Source: Corallococcus sp. CA053C (GTDB lineage: Bacteria > Myxococcota > Myxococcia > Myxococcales > Myxococcaceae). From it: DNA of 48,758 nucleotides. Positions 7,988 to 17,090 of this stretch are shown in pieces. The stretch lies in NCBI RefSeq assembly GCF_003611675.1, contig NZ_RAWA01000026.1, positions 1 through 48,758 of the forward strand, in the 5' to 3' direction. The translations under genes and the position numbers were made by a program. The number at the start of each line of letters is the position of its first letter. Position 1 is the stretch's first letter. Below the pieces are notes generated by a model. That model was not told the origin of the DNA and did not search any database. It saw only the letters and a program-made list of their open reading frames with translations.

Positions 7988-9934
7988 ATGCCTTCGACTC
8001 GACCGTTGCGCCTCGCCCTGCTGTCCCTGTCCGTGGCCCTTCCGGCCTTCGCGGCAGCTCCCACCGTCTGGGGCGAAGGCGTGATGGTGAAGGTGCGGCC
8101 GGAGACCTCGGCCCGGAGCGCCACCGAGGTGCGCCTCACCGCGGCGCGCAATGAGTTCGTCTCCTTCCAGGTGGCGCTGCACGGAGGGGACGCGGGCCTC
8201 CAGGGCGTGCGCGCCCGACTGCCCGCATTGGAAGGCCCCGCGACGCTGACGGGGACGGACGTGACGCTGTACCGCGAGGCGCTCGTCACCACGACGAAGG
8301 CCTCGGTGGCGGGAGAGCCGGTGGGCCGTTGGCCGGACGGCCTGGTGCCGGACACGGACGAGGTCGCCGGGGAGCAGCGAAGTGCCTTCCCCTTCGACGT
8401 GCCCGCGGGCGAGGCGCGCGCTCTCTGGGTGGACGTGCATGTGCCCAAGGACGCGCCGCCGGGCGACTACAAGGGCACGGTGACGGTGGAGGCGGCCGGT
8501 GGCTTCCAGCGGCAGGTGACCGCGAGGCTGACGGTGGTGGACGCGGCGCTGCCGAGCACCTCCTCGCTGCCGACGGCGTTCCTGCTGTGGCCGCCGCACG
8601 TGTGCCGCGCGCACACGGGCAAGGAGGATTGCTCGCCGCAGGAGCTGCAGCCGCTGCTCGCGCGCTACCAGCAGATGGCGCTGGAGCACCGCTTCACGCT
8701 CTCCAGCCTCTTCCCGCGCAAGCCATGGCCGCCCGCGTGGAGCGACTTCGACGCGACGTGGGGCCCGTACCTGGACGGCACCGCGCCCACGCGGCTGCCC
8801 GGCGCGCGGATGACGAGCCTGGAGTACGTGGGCCCGCTCGACGCGGCGAACCTGACGGACTTCACCGCGCACATGAAGGCGAAGGGCTGGCTGGACCGGG
8901 CCTACGTGCAGCTGGGGGACGAGCCGCCCTACGGGACGAGCTTCGCGCAGGTGCACGCGAATGGGGACCTGGTGCGCCAGGCCGCGCCCGGGCTGCGCAC
9001 GCTCCTGACGACGAACTCGCATGAGATGGGCAACAACGGCCTCGAAGGCCTGCTGGACACGGTGGTGCCGCTGGTGAACCACCTGGACGGCACGGACGCG
9101 ACCTTCCAGGGCGACCAGCGGGATACGTACACGGGCTTCCTGAAGCGTCCCGGTACCGCGTTGTGGATGTATCAGAGCTGCATGAGCCACGGCTGTGCGT
9201 ATGGGACCAACGCGACGGAGAACAAGCCGGGGGCGGGCTGGCCGTCGTACATGCTGGACCGCTCGGCGGCGAAGGCGCGCGCGATGGAGTGGGTGACGTT
9301 CCTGGAGGGCGCGACGGGGGAGCTGTACTACCAGTCGGTGGGCATGCTCTCCACGGCGTGGACGGACCAGTACCGCTTCAATGGCAATGGGGACGGGACG
9401 CTCTTCTACCCGGGCACTCCGGCTGCGATTGGCGGGACGACCGACGTGCCGGTGGCGTCCCTGCGACTGAAGCTCATCCGTCAGGGCCTGCAGGACTACG
9501 AGTGGCTCAAGGCGGTGAGTGACGCGGGCGACCCCGGCTTCGCGCGCAAGGTGGCGCGGGAGCTGATTCCGACCGCGTCACGCGTGCCGGACGATGGCGC
9601 CGCGTTCGATGCGGCGCGGCTGCGGCTCATCCACCGCTACCAGGAACTGACCGCCGGTGAGGCGCCGGCCCCCGATGCGGGCACACCGCAGGACGCGGGG
9701 CGCCCGATGGAGCTCCCGGACGCAGGCACACCGCCGGACGAGGGCACGGGGGGACCGCCCCAGCAGGCGCCCGCGCTCAATCCAGGCGTGGATCCAGAGA
9801 CGGTGGGCAGGAGCGGTCCGACAGGCGGCTGCACCACGGGCGGAGGTGGCTCCGCGGCGGTGGCGGGGAGCCTGCTCTTCGCGGCCTGGATGCTCAGAAG
9901 CGCGCGGCGCAAGCAGTACGCCCGCGCCGGGTGA
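7988..9934 (+). CDS. Secreted DUF4091 (glycoside-hydrolase-like) protein with MYXO-CTERM tail
   Basis: 648 residues. A Sec signal peptide (about 1-22, ending PAFAA) is followed by beta-sandwich-like segments and a large domain with QLGDEPPYG and WMYQSCM, where acidic residues could serve catalysis. The C-terminal part LRLKLIRQGLQDYEWLKA is the typical DUF4091 block, seen in bacterial proteins related to glycoside hydrolases. After a Pro/Asp/Ala/Gly stalk, the tail GGCTTGGGGS plus a hydrophobic helix and RSARRK is a MYXO-CTERM sorting signal with its invariant Cys at about 615. The protein is therefore expected to be exported and processed at the cell surface by a myxosortase. Substrate unknown. 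Confidence 0.85.
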   Translation: MPSTRPLRLALLSLSVALPAFAAAPTVWGEGVMVKVRPETSARSATEVRLTAARNEFVSFQVALHGGDAGLQGVRARLPALEGPATLTGTDVTLYREALVTTTKASVAGEPVGRWPDGLVPDTDEVAGEQRSAFPFDVPAGEARALWVDVHVPKDAPPGDYKGTVTVEAAGGFQRQVTARLTVVDAALPSTSSLPTAFLLWPPHVCRAHTGKEDCSPQELQPLLARYQQMALEHRFTLSSLFPRKPWPPAWSDFDATWGPYLDGTAPTRLPGARMTSLEYVGPLDAANLTDFTAHMKAKGWLDRAYVQLGDEPPYGTSFAQVHANGDLVRQAAPGLRTLLTTNSHEMGNNGLEGLLDTVVPLVNHLDGTDATFQGDQRDTYTGFLKRPGTALWMYQSCMSHGCAYGTNATENKPGAGWPSYMLDRSAAKARAMEWVTFLEGATGELYYQSVGMLSTAWTDQYRFNGNGDGTLFYPGTPAAIGGTTDVPVASLRLKLIRQGLQDYEWLKAVSDAGDPGFARKVARELIPTASRVPDDGAAFDAARLRLIHRYQELTAGEAPAPDAGTPQDAGRPMELPDAGTPPDEGTGGPPQQAPALNPGVDPETVGRSGPTGGCTTGGGGSAAVAGSLLFAAWMLRSARRKQYARAG

Positions 9935-9939
9935 GCCCG

Positions 9940-10725
9940 CTATTCGTCGTCAGGGACCTGGCGCGACTCGGGACCGTGTGGTTGCGCCACGACGGTGATG
10001 GCGTTCTTGCCGTAGCCTTCACTGGTGCCGTACCGCCCCTGGAAGGACTCCGTCTGATGTCCCACGCGGTAGAGGTCCACGGTGGGGTAGGTGTTGCGCT
10101 TCGTCCCATCGGTCGAGCCCGCTGACTGCTCCACCGTGACGGTCTGCTGACCGTCACGGGCCACCACCGGGGCGGAGTGATAGGGAGACTTTCCCTTGGG
10201 GGTCGGACCCTGCCGGACGATGTCGTAGGCCTCGCCCACGGTGGGTGAGGCCTGGACTCCCACCCTGTTCGGATCCAACCGCCTGGCCTCCTTGGAGTGG
10301 GCGATGTTCTTCTCGTCGCTCTCGCCCAGGACCTTCTGGGTCACCTTCTCCTTGCTGGCGAGGGTGTACGTGCTCGTGGTCGGAACCGGCAGTTGGCGGC
10401 CATGCATGAACTCCTCCCCATTGTGCATGCAGTCCGGGATTCCCTTCTTGAACTGATGGCGCTCGAAGGTGTCGTCGTTCCTGCTGTACCGGGTCGGGCT
10501 CAGGTCGGAATGCTGGGTGATGTACTTCTGCTTGTCCGCGCTGGCCGGGACGCTCGTATTGACAAACAGGGAAGCGCGTTGTTTGGCACCTGGCTTCGAT
10601 TGTTCGCCGTGGACCCCGTACTGCTTGTTGTCGGTGAGCTTGACCGAGTCCGGAAGTGTCTTGGCCGGGGGCAGCGGGGCCGCACGGGGCGGAGGAGGAG
10701 ACGATGAACGGCGGCGGATCGGCAT
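9940..10725 (-). CDS. Unknown protein with possible Cys-His-Glu catalytic centre
   Basis: 261 residues with a Pro/Arg-rich, disordered N-terminus and no signal peptide. The C-terminal half has GIPDCMHNGEEFMHG (C99), TVGEAYDIV, SPYHSAPVVARDG (H183) and TVTVEQSAG (E199). The order Cys ... Tyr-His-x-Ala-Pro-Val-Val ... Val-Thr-x-Glu recalls domains in polymorphic-toxin and phage-tail-like effector proteins with a papain-like arrangement. This is inference from a motif, and no family was confirmed. GAGG precedes the ATG at 10725. It is divergent from the next gene, which also has a Cys-His pair, and ends 5 bp from the DUF4091 gene. Confidence 0.6.
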   Translation of the reverse strand: MPIRRRSSSPPPPRAAPLPPAKTLPDSVKLTDNKQYGVHGEQSKPGAKQRASLFVNTSVPASADKQKYITQHSDLSPTRYSRNDDTFERHQFKKGIPDCMHNGEEFMHGRQLPVPTTSTYTLASKEKVTQKVLGESDEKNIAHSKEARRLDPNRVGVQASPTVGEAYDIVRQGPTPKGKSPYHSAPVVARDGQQTVTVEQSAGSTDGTKRNTYPTVDLYRVGHQTESFQGRYGTSEGYGKNAITVVAQPHGPESRQVPDDE

Positions 10726-11041
10726 GGGGACACCTCGCTCCGCTTGGAATCAGCGGAATGGATGCCACTCCATGGCGCAGGACCTCAGGGCTTTCAAACC
10801 CAATTCAAGGTTCCGACATCCGCTGTTCAAGAATGAAGAGTGGATCATCCCGGCGGACAGGGATTGTCCCGCGCCATGGGGGATGGAGGGCGCCGTCAGG
10901 CCTTCCATTGGAAGCGGAGCAGGACCGGAGACCGTGGGCGGGCCAGTGGCCGCAGGCTTGCTCGTCGCCTTGACAGCCCCGGTGATACACGTTCGTATCG
11001 TCACGGGGGGGGACCTTGAATCCCCGCAAGGCGAGGTGTGG
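10726..11041. other. 316-bp divergent intergenic region
   Basis: Separates two divergently transcribed unknown genes. It is less GC-rich than the genes around it. Apart from the promoter-like sequence at 10970-10998, no RNA gene or conserved small open frame was recognised. Confidence 0.5.
10970..10998 (+). promoter_or_regulatory. Possible promoter and overlapping inverted repeat for the 11042 gene
   Basis: A perfect TTGACA (10970-10975) is followed after 17 bp by TCGTAT, a weak -10. The spacer and -10 overlap GATAC-ACGTTC-GTATC (10984-10999), a 5-bp inverted repeat that could be an operator. Position is about 45-70 bp before the start codon. Confidence 0.45.
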
Positions 11042-12268
11042 ATGGCGACCATTCAAGCGTTCAGAAATGTTCTCAGGGACTTGCGGACGGCCACCCAGAA
11101 TCTTCCACAGGAGACGGGCAAGACCCTGCTTATCTTTGGCGGAAGCAAGATCTACAACCGCGGTACCGCCCAGGTGCTTGGCAATCAACTCATTGCCCTG
11201 TGTCAGCAGTGCATCACGGCCCTTCAGGACGTCAACGTCACCCTGTTCAAGTTCCGCACGAAGGCCGAGGAGATCGAGGCCCTGCTGAACATCCCGGTGA
11301 TCACCGCCAACAAGCTGCAGGTCCAGGACCTGAAGGATGCAGCCCTCCAACTCCAGGAGTATTGCCGGCAGACCCCCTCCATCGACAGGCTCGACATCAC
11401 CTCCACCAAGGAACACTGGGATGGCCAGAAGGCCATCGACCTGGTCCTGGCGGAGCTCGCGAAGAACCCCGATGGCCTCCCTGAGGAGGAAGCGGCGGGA
11501 CGGGCCCAGTTGATCATCAACAACGCCGGCAATTGGGCCGACCCCACGGATACAGGCTGGAATCCCAGCAAGCGCGCGAACATCGAGAATCCGCTGGACC
11601 GCGTGAAGGAGGCGAGCCGGGACTTTGTCTGGCTTGGCAAGGCCGGTGTCTCAGAAGATCCCGGCGCCCTGGGCGTGTGCCATGGCACGGCGGCGGGCAT
11701 GCTCAACATCCTGGGACGCAAGCACCGCACCTACCAGGCGGGGGGCAAGGGCGCCGTGCTGCGCAAGGAGGCCCGCGATCTCGCGCTGAGGCTGTTGAAT
11801 GACAACAGCAAGCTCTACCTTCTCTGGTTCCGATGCACGGCCCAGCGGGACGGACACTCCTTCATGCTGTGCATGAACCACTCCGGCTCCGTGACACGCG
11901 CTGAGTCGTGGGCGAGTCCTTCGGGGAATGGCTTGTTCGTGCCGCTTCAACAGGACAAGCAGGACCGGACGACAGACGAGCTGTCCAGCGTGGCCGCGGT
12001 CCAGGCGGTCCGGAAGATCTTCTCCTCCCAGCCCGATGTGCGCACGTCAGGGTATGAGACGCTCGCTCAAGCCTACTCGGACAGCGTGCTGTACGAGCTG
12101 CGCGACCATGATGAGCATGCCGCGAACCACGTCTGTGATGACTCCTGCCGTGCGGTCGACGCTGAAATCTCCATCGTCGTCACGGCCCGGCAGCTCACCA
12201 GCCCCAAGACCGTGAACAACCGGCTCGAAGTGCTCGCCAGCGTGTACGACGCCATCCAGCCCCCGTGA
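11042..12268 (+). CDS. Unknown protein with helical N-terminus and Cys-His protease-like C-terminal domain
   Basis: 408 residues, no signal peptide. Residues 1-150 are largely helical, with repeated Leu/Gln-rich segments. The second half contains ALGVCHGTAAGMLNIL (C213 at a helix start) and, about 60 residues later, QRDGHSFMLCMNHSG (H272) followed by TRAESWASPSG (E288 or N279 as third residue). A Cys in a Gly-x-Cys-His-Gly turn, then Asp-Gly-His-Ser-Phe, is the spacing expected for papain-like cysteine peptidases or related transferases. No known family was recognised, so activity is only proposed. The frame is open upstream to 10469, but the start at 11042 follows GAGG and begins the conserved-looking region. 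Confidence 0.65.
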   Translation: MATIQAFRNVLRDLRTATQNLPQETGKTLLIFGGSKIYNRGTAQVLGNQLIALCQQCITALQDVNVTLFKFRTKAEEIEALLNIPVITANKLQVQDLKDAALQLQEYCRQTPSIDRLDITSTKEHWDGQKAIDLVLAELAKNPDGLPEEEAAGRAQLIINNAGNWADPTDTGWNPSKRANIENPLDRVKEASRDFVWLGKAGVSEDPGALGVCHGTAAGMLNILGRKHRTYQAGGKGAVLRKEARDLALRLLNDNSKLYLLWFRCTAQRDGHSFMLCMNHSGSVTRAESWASPSGNGLFVPLQQDKQDRTTDELSSVAAVQAVRKIFSSQPDVRTSGYETLAQAYSDSVLYELRDHDEHAANHVCDDSCRAVDAEISIVVTARQLTSPKTVNNRLEVLASVYDAIQPP

Positions 12269-12291
12269 CTCTGCGGGCGCTCGCGGGGGCT
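12258..12291. terminator. Possible shared terminator between convergent genes
   Basis: Perfect 8-bp inverted repeat (12258-12265 with 12284-12291) around an 18-nt loop. It spans the stop codon of the 11042 gene and reaches the stop of lanB. It lacks T-runs, so it is only a candidate for bidirectional termination. Confidence 0.4.
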
Positions 12292-15200
12292 CAGGACCGC
12301 TTCTTCTCACGCGCCTGCCGGGACGTGTAGAGGCGGTGCAGGAAGTCGTAGAGGACCAGCTCCTGGGCGCGGGCGGCGGTGCGCAGCATCCGGTTGGTGT
12401 GCATGTGGACGAGGCTCGCGGCCACGCGCTCCAGGGGCTGGGTGAGCTGTCCCTGGTCCGCGGACGCGCGCAGCCGTGCCAGCACCGGCCCCTGCCGTTC
12501 GGAGCGGCGCCGCAGCACCGCGAGTCCCGGCGCCAATGGCCCCTCCGCGGGCCCTGGCTGCCAGAGCAGGGCCTCCAGTTCCTGCCGGTGCGTCCGGAAC
12601 CGCTCGCCCAACCGCCGCTCGAAGGCGCCGTCCACGCTGAACTCCTGGCCGTAGCCCTGGCGCAGGCCGGCGAGCAGCCGGCAACGGCCCTCCAGGTCGA
12701 AGCCCAGGTCCGTGAGCAGCGAGTCAATGCCCCACAGCACGAGCCGCCAGCGCGCGTCCGCACCGTCGTCACCCGCGACGGTATCGAGCAGCTCCAGCGC
12801 CGCTTCGCTGTCCGCGTGGAACCACTGCTCCGCCAGGGGCAGGCCCGCGTCGCCGCCATAGCGCTCCAGCTCGCGCTCGTACGTGTCCACCTGCACACGG
12901 TGGACGAGGCCGTCCTGGCGCAGCGGGGCGAGCAGCGCGTGGAGCCGCTCCAGGACCTCCGTGTGCAGCCGGCGTGGGTCGCCCTGGAAGCGCACGCGCA
13001 GGTGCCAGTCCGGGTCGCCGTAGCGCAGGAAGAACCACTGCTTCGCCGCGCCGGAGGCCAGCGCTTCCCGCGCCAGGGGTGCCACGGCCTCCGCCAGCAC
13101 GCGGTCCGCGAGCGCCGTGCCAGTGTAGAGCTTGACGTAGAGCCACTCGGAGCCCGGGGGGAAGGAGCGCTGCAGCCTCGGCGGCTTCGGCAGCGGTACG
13201 GTGGGCGCGGGCACCGCCGGGGCGCCGCGCACGAAGGGCACCACCACCTCGTGGACGAAGCGGCCCTCGGGGCCCTGGACGCAGAGGCCCTCGTCCGCGA
13301 GCAGCTCCACCAGCACCACGTCCGTCCGCTGCCGCACCAGGTGGACGAAGGTGTCCAGGCTGAGCACGTTGTCCAGGTCCACCGGCAGCACGTTGTCCTG
13401 ATCCACCAGGCCCACGAGGCGCGGAAGCCCCAGCCGCTCGCGCAGCCGCCCGACTTCCCGGAAGCGCTCGGCGCCTTCACGTTCCCCCAGCGCGCGGAGC
13501 GTGGACGCCTGGAGCCGCCAGCGGGCGCGGTAGAGGATGAGCCTGCCCGCCGTCACCCGTGGAAGGAACGCGCTGCTCGCGAGCGGCCCCCAGTGCCAGC
13601 GCAGGCCGGGGGTCACTCCCTGTTGCTGGAGCGTGCCCAGGAAGGTGTAGGGGCGCAGGTGCGCCCGGCCGAAGTTGTGGACGTGGGTGACGCGGGGAAG
13701 GACCTCGCGCCCCAGGCTCGCGGAGCGCAGGACGATGCGGGAGCCCTGGACGGAGAGGTACAGGTCGGTGAGCGGAAGCTGCCGCTCGGGGGGCGCGCCC
13801 GACCGGCCCAGGTACACGAGCTCGTGGTCGCGCAGCACGGGGCGGCAGAGGATGTTGCCCACGCGCCCCTCCGGCAGGTGCACGACCTCCGCGAAGAGGG
13901 CCTCCGGACGCAGGGCCTCCTCCGCGCGCAGGTGCGCCGTCACGTGGCGCAGCAGCTCCGGGTCGCCGTGGCAGAAGCGGCCCAGGAGCGCCGCGCCCGA
14001 CGGGCCGATCATCGACTCGAAGACGAACTGGAACCGCCCCGCGTCCACGTCCTCCTGCGAGGCCGCGAGCACGGTCCCCATGACGGAGAAGGCCTCCGGC
14101 AGCGGCCCGGAACGCGGGTTCGCGAGCGCCTCCACGTCGTCCGCGTCCAACTCCAGCGGGCCGCCCGAGCGCAGGACCTCCGACAGCCGGTAGTGCAGGT
14201 GGGCCTGCGCCTTGCCCCAGGGGATCTGCTCGTCGGCGCGCGACGCGGGGAAGGGGAGGTCGCGCAGGAGGGGAGAGGCCTCCGCGGACTCGGGGCTCGC
14301 CAGCTCGAAGCCGATGCCCACGTCCTCGTCCAGGGCCTCCAGCAGGGGCACCTCGCGCGCCTCGTAGCGCTGGACGAAGGCCTCGCGGAAGCGTCTCAGG
14401 GTGGCGGACTCCGAGGCCGGGCTGAGGCGGTGCAGCAGGGCCACGCCCTGGCTCATCGCGTCCACCACGGCGGGCCCCAGCGTCAGCGCTTCGGCGGGCT
14501 TGCGCAGGTCCACCTGGAAGAGGCGGCTCGGGTTCACGGGGGCGGGAAGCGCTTCCAGGCCGCGCGCGAGCGCACGGTAGCGGGAGGGCTCCGCGCCCGG
14601 AGGCGAGCCATCCAGCTCTGTCAGCACGCCCTGCACGTGCCCGAGGACGCGGTGGGGCCCGGCCATCGCCGGCACGGCTTCCAGGCGCGCGAGCAGCTCG
14701 CGCACCGGCTCCGGCCCCGTGACGAGCGGCGCCAGCTCCGGCACGAGGAGCTGGTGCGCCACGAGCATGTCCACGTACTCCGTGGCCTCCTCGCGGGACA
14801 CGTCGGGATCCGCGTCCAGCAGGGACTGCACGAGCGCGGCGAGCGACGCCCCCGCGCGGGCCTGCTCCAGCGTGGCCTCCAGGTACGGCGTGGGCTCCAC
14901 GCCGACGAGCTGGTAGCTGCGCGAGCCACCGTCGCGTCGGGACTCGGCGTAGCGCAGCCGGCCCGCGGCCCGGTACAGGCTGGAGTTGGGCCGGTAGCTC
15001 AAGGCCTCGCGCAGCGCGGGAAGCCCCGCGAGCCCGTCCGTCAGCGCGTCGACGTAGTCCATGTCCAACCGCGTATGGCGGCGGTACGTCTCCCGGGCCG
15101 GCAGGCGCAGCCGGGTCGCCGCGTTGAAGGTGCCCACGCTGTTTCCGGCGAAGAGGCCGAAGGGCGTGGCCCGCGCCGTCATGCGCTGCCAGTAGCGCAC

Positions 15201-15509
15201 CAGGGTGCGCTCCAGCTTCTCTGCGTGAGGACTCCCGGGCGCGGCGGTCCACGCGGGCAGGTTCTCCTCCAGCGAGGGCGACGCGAGGAACAGCGCCTCC
15301 CGCACCTCCGGCCGGGCAATCACAGACGCGAGCCGTTCGCGCAGCAGCTCGCGGTCCCGGGCGAGCGCCGCTTCCAGCCCGGCGGTGGACGCCCCCCGCG
15401 CGCTGGGAGCGAGCAGGCCCTGGCCCCATGCCCGCAGCTCGTCGAAGGGCAGCAGCGGGGTGCGCAGGACGAAGAATCCGGAGGGCGCGAAGCCCGGTGG
15501 CGTCGTCAT
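12291..15509 (-). CDS. lanB: Class I lanthipeptide dehydratase LanB
   Basis: 1072 residues, full length for a one-piece LanB. It uses glutamyl-tRNA to dehydrate Ser and Thr of the precursor to Dha and Dhb. The N-terminus (GFFVLRTPLLPFDEL) and the ATPFGLFAGNSVG and RLDMDYVDAL segments match the glutamylation domain. The C-terminal third (PPGSEWLYVKLYTGTALADR, WFFLRYGDPDWHLRVRF) is the thiopeptide-type elimination domain. The frame stays open upstream to 15974, but that stretch is antisense-like sequence of lanC, and the ATG at 15509 overlaps the lanC stop as ATGA. It is thus the second gene of a lanC-lanB operon with translational coupling. No frameshift is seen. Confidence 0.93.
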   Translation of the reverse strand: MTTPPGFAPSGFFVLRTPLLPFDELRAWGQGLLAPSARGASTAGLEAALARDRELLRERLASVIARPEVREALFLASPSLEENLPAWTAAPGSPHAEKLERTLVRYWQRMTARATPFGLFAGNSVGTFNAATRLRLPARETYRRHTRLDMDYVDALTDGLAGLPALREALSYRPNSSLYRAAGRLRYAESRRDGGSRSYQLVGVEPTPYLEATLEQARAGASLAALVQSLLDADPDVSREEATEYVDMLVAHQLLVPELAPLVTGPEPVRELLARLEAVPAMAGPHRVLGHVQGVLTELDGSPPGAEPSRYRALARGLEALPAPVNPSRLFQVDLRKPAEALTLGPAVVDAMSQGVALLHRLSPASESATLRRFREAFVQRYEAREVPLLEALDEDVGIGFELASPESAEASPLLRDLPFPASRADEQIPWGKAQAHLHYRLSEVLRSGGPLELDADDVEALANPRSGPLPEAFSVMGTVLAASQEDVDAGRFQFVFESMIGPSGAALLGRFCHGDPELLRHVTAHLRAEEALRPEALFAEVVHLPEGRVGNILCRPVLRDHELVYLGRSGAPPERQLPLTDLYLSVQGSRIVLRSASLGREVLPRVTHVHNFGRAHLRPYTFLGTLQQQGVTPGLRWHWGPLASSAFLPRVTAGRLILYRARWRLQASTLRALGEREGAERFREVGRLRERLGLPRLVGLVDQDNVLPVDLDNVLSLDTFVHLVRQRTDVVLVELLADEGLCVQGPEGRFVHEVVVPFVRGAPAVPAPTVPLPKPPRLQRSFPPGSEWLYVKLYTGTALADRVLAEAVAPLAREALASGAAKQWFFLRYGDPDWHLRVRFQGDPRRLHTEVLERLHALLAPLRQDGLVHRVQVDTYERELERYGGDAGLPLAEQWFHADSEAALELLDTVAGDDGADARWRLVLWGIDSLLTDLGFDLEGRCRLLAGLRQGYGQEFSVDGAFERRLGERFRTHRQELEALLWQPGPAEGPLAPGLAVLRRRSERQGPVLARLRASADQGQLTQPLERVAASLVHMHTNRMLRTAARAQELVLYDFLHRLYTSRQAREKKRS

Positions 15510-16795
15510 GGAGCGTCCAGGGAGGTGGGGCGAAGGGACATGAGCAGCAGGCGGTCCCATTCCGGCTCCACCGGAGAGATCGCCGCGAGGAGCGCGAGGG
15601 CGATGCCGGCGGCACCCGCGAGCAGGCCCGCGTGGTCCGTCCAACCCTCGGTGCCGTCGTCGAAGCGCTCCAGGATCCGGAAGCCGGCCACGCCCTGGCC
15701 GGGCTGGCGGTGAACGGAGAGCAGCTGGCGGAACCAGAAGCGGGCCGCGGTCTCGAAGGCGGGCTCGCCCGTCGTCTGGAACAGGCGGTTGTACAGGTGC
15801 GCGAGCCCGGCGGATCCATGGCAGAGCCCACCATCCAGCACGGACGCGACGTCCTGCCAGCGCGAGGCGGCTTCCCGGCAGAGCGCGAGGGCCTGGGTCT
15901 CCCACGCGGGGTTTCCCACCGCGCGCGCCAGCGTGTGCAGCCCGAGCGCCACGCCGGGATCGCCGTAGCACCATGCCGGACGGCGCGGCCAGGTGAGCGG
16001 TTCATGTCGCGCATCCACGCGCGAGGGGAAGCGCGCGGGGGCGGAGTCTTCTCCGCGCCGGGCCATGAACCACATCCATCCGCCTTCGAGCAGCTCGCGC
16101 GCGGCAGGCCTCGCGACGCCCGCTGCCACCGCGCCTCCCAGCACGACGAGCACGCCCGCCATGCCGTGCGCGACGCCCAGGTTGTAGCTCCCCTCGGGAT
16201 GTTCTCCCCGGAGCCGGGCTTCGACGTGGAGGGCCTGCGTCTTCCAGCGCAGCCCCTCCGGCGTCCGCTCCGCCAGCTCCCCCAGCCGCGCGACCACCGC
16301 TTCCAGGCAGTGCCGTGCGCCGTCGCGGGGAAGGCGCTCCAGCGCGTACGCCCCCATGCCCACCAGCCCGCTCACCAGGTCGTAGCGGTGCGGCCAGGGC
16401 CGCGTCTGGAGGAAGTCCTCGAGCGCGGCGTCGAGCTCCGTGAGCGGATCCGCGTCGGGTGACTCGGAGGGAGGCTGCACGCGCTGCACGGCCCAGGCGA
16501 TTCCCGGGAAGCCGTCATACAGGTCCGCGCCCAGCGTCTCCGTGGCGAGCGCCTCCGTGGCGCGCTCCAGCAGGGCGTCGGCCCTGGCGCGGTGCTGCGC
16601 GTCCGCTTGGAGGGGGACGCGTGCGAGCGCGTCGAACAACACCGCGCAGCCCGCGTCCCCGCGTGCCAGGGAGGCGAGGGGCAGGGAATGGGAGGGAATA
16701 TTCGACAGCGCCTCCACCAGCGCCGCGAGCGCTTCCACGGCTGCCTCGTGCTCGACTCCGTGCAGCAAGGGTTTCCAGGGAGCAGCGCGTCGCAT
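15506..16795 (-). CDS. lanC: Lanthipeptide cyclase LanC
   Basis: 429 residues, the usual LanC length. It is a zinc enzyme that adds Cys thiols to dehydrated residues to close lanthionine rings. The zinc ligands are visible: C276 in AWCYGDPG and C325-H326 in GLCHGSAG. H210 in NLGVAHGMAG is the acid/base candidate. The (alpha/alpha)6 repeat glycines (LYDGFPGIAWA, LVSGLVGMGAY) are present. The ATG at 16795 is preceded by GGAAAG, and upstream residues of the open frame lie over the precursor gene and are rejected. Its last codons overlap lanB by 4 bp. It is divergent from the precursor gene with 138 bp between. Confidence 0.94.
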   Translation of the reverse strand: MRRAAPWKPLLHGVEHEAAVEALAALVEALSNIPSHSLPLASLARGDAGCAVLFDALARVPLQADAQHRARADALLERATEALATETLGADLYDGFPGIAWAVQRVQPPSESPDADPLTELDAALEDFLQTRPWPHRYDLVSGLVGMGAYALERLPRDGARHCLEAVVARLGELAERTPEGLRWKTQALHVEARLRGEHPEGSYNLGVAHGMAGVLVVLGGAVAAGVARPAARELLEGGWMWFMARRGEDSAPARFPSRVDARHEPLTWPRRPAWCYGDPGVALGLHTLARAVGNPAWETQALALCREAASRWQDVASVLDGGLCHGSAGLAHLYNRLFQTTGEPAFETAARFWFRQLLSVHRQPGQGVAGFRILERFDDGTEGWTDHAGLLAGAAGIALALLAAISPVEPEWDRLLLMSLRPTSLDAP

Positions 16796-16933
16796 GTCGT
16801 CTTTCCAGGCCGAGGAGAGAGGAAATCCACAGCCCCACGGTTCTCGCTTGGATTGCTTGTCTGTCTGAAATGCAGGTGGTTGACTTGGCCTTGCAGTAAA
16901 CGCCGTCAAGGACCGCAACGAAAGGGGCACGTC

Positions 16934-17083
16934 ATGGACAAGCAGGACACCCAGAAGCCCAAGAAGTTGAGCCTGAAGCGCGAGACCGTCCGCCTGTTGT
17001 CCGGCGCGGGCACGGAGCAGACGGACCGCAAGGAACGGACCTCTCCCATCTGCACGGAGTACGGGACGAAGTGTGACATCTGA
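16934..17083 (+). CDS. lanA: Class I lanthipeptide precursor peptide
   Basis: 49 residues. The leader MDKQDTQKPKKLSLKRETVR has the KKLSLKxETxxxL pattern that many Bacteroidota and myxobacterial class I lanthipeptide precursors use to bind LanB and LanC. After a charged stretch TDRKER comes TSPICTEYGTKCDI, with Cys at 40 and 47 and Ser/Thr at 36, 37, 41 and 45, so two lanthionine-type rings are possible (for instance Ser37-Cys40 and Thr41-Cys47). The exact cleavage site is unknown. AAAGGGG lies about 6 nt before the ATG. The divergent lanC-lanB operon supplies the modifying enzymes. No dedicated protease or transporter is visible nearby. Confidence 0.88.
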   Translation: MDKQDTQKPKKLSLKRETVRLLSGAGTEQTDRKERTSPICTEYGTKCDI

Positions 17084-17090
17084 CGGACCC

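Noticed and set aside
12336-15713. Plus-strand open frame of 1125 codons opposite lanB
   Set aside because: It is an antisense shadow of lanB in GC-rich DNA: rich in Arg, Gln, His and Val, with no domain, while the minus strand encodes a full LanB.
16880-16901. TTGACT as a promoter for the lanthipeptide precursor
   Set aside because: No acceptable -10 at 16-18 bp; the nearest AT-rich stretch is only about 9 bp away.
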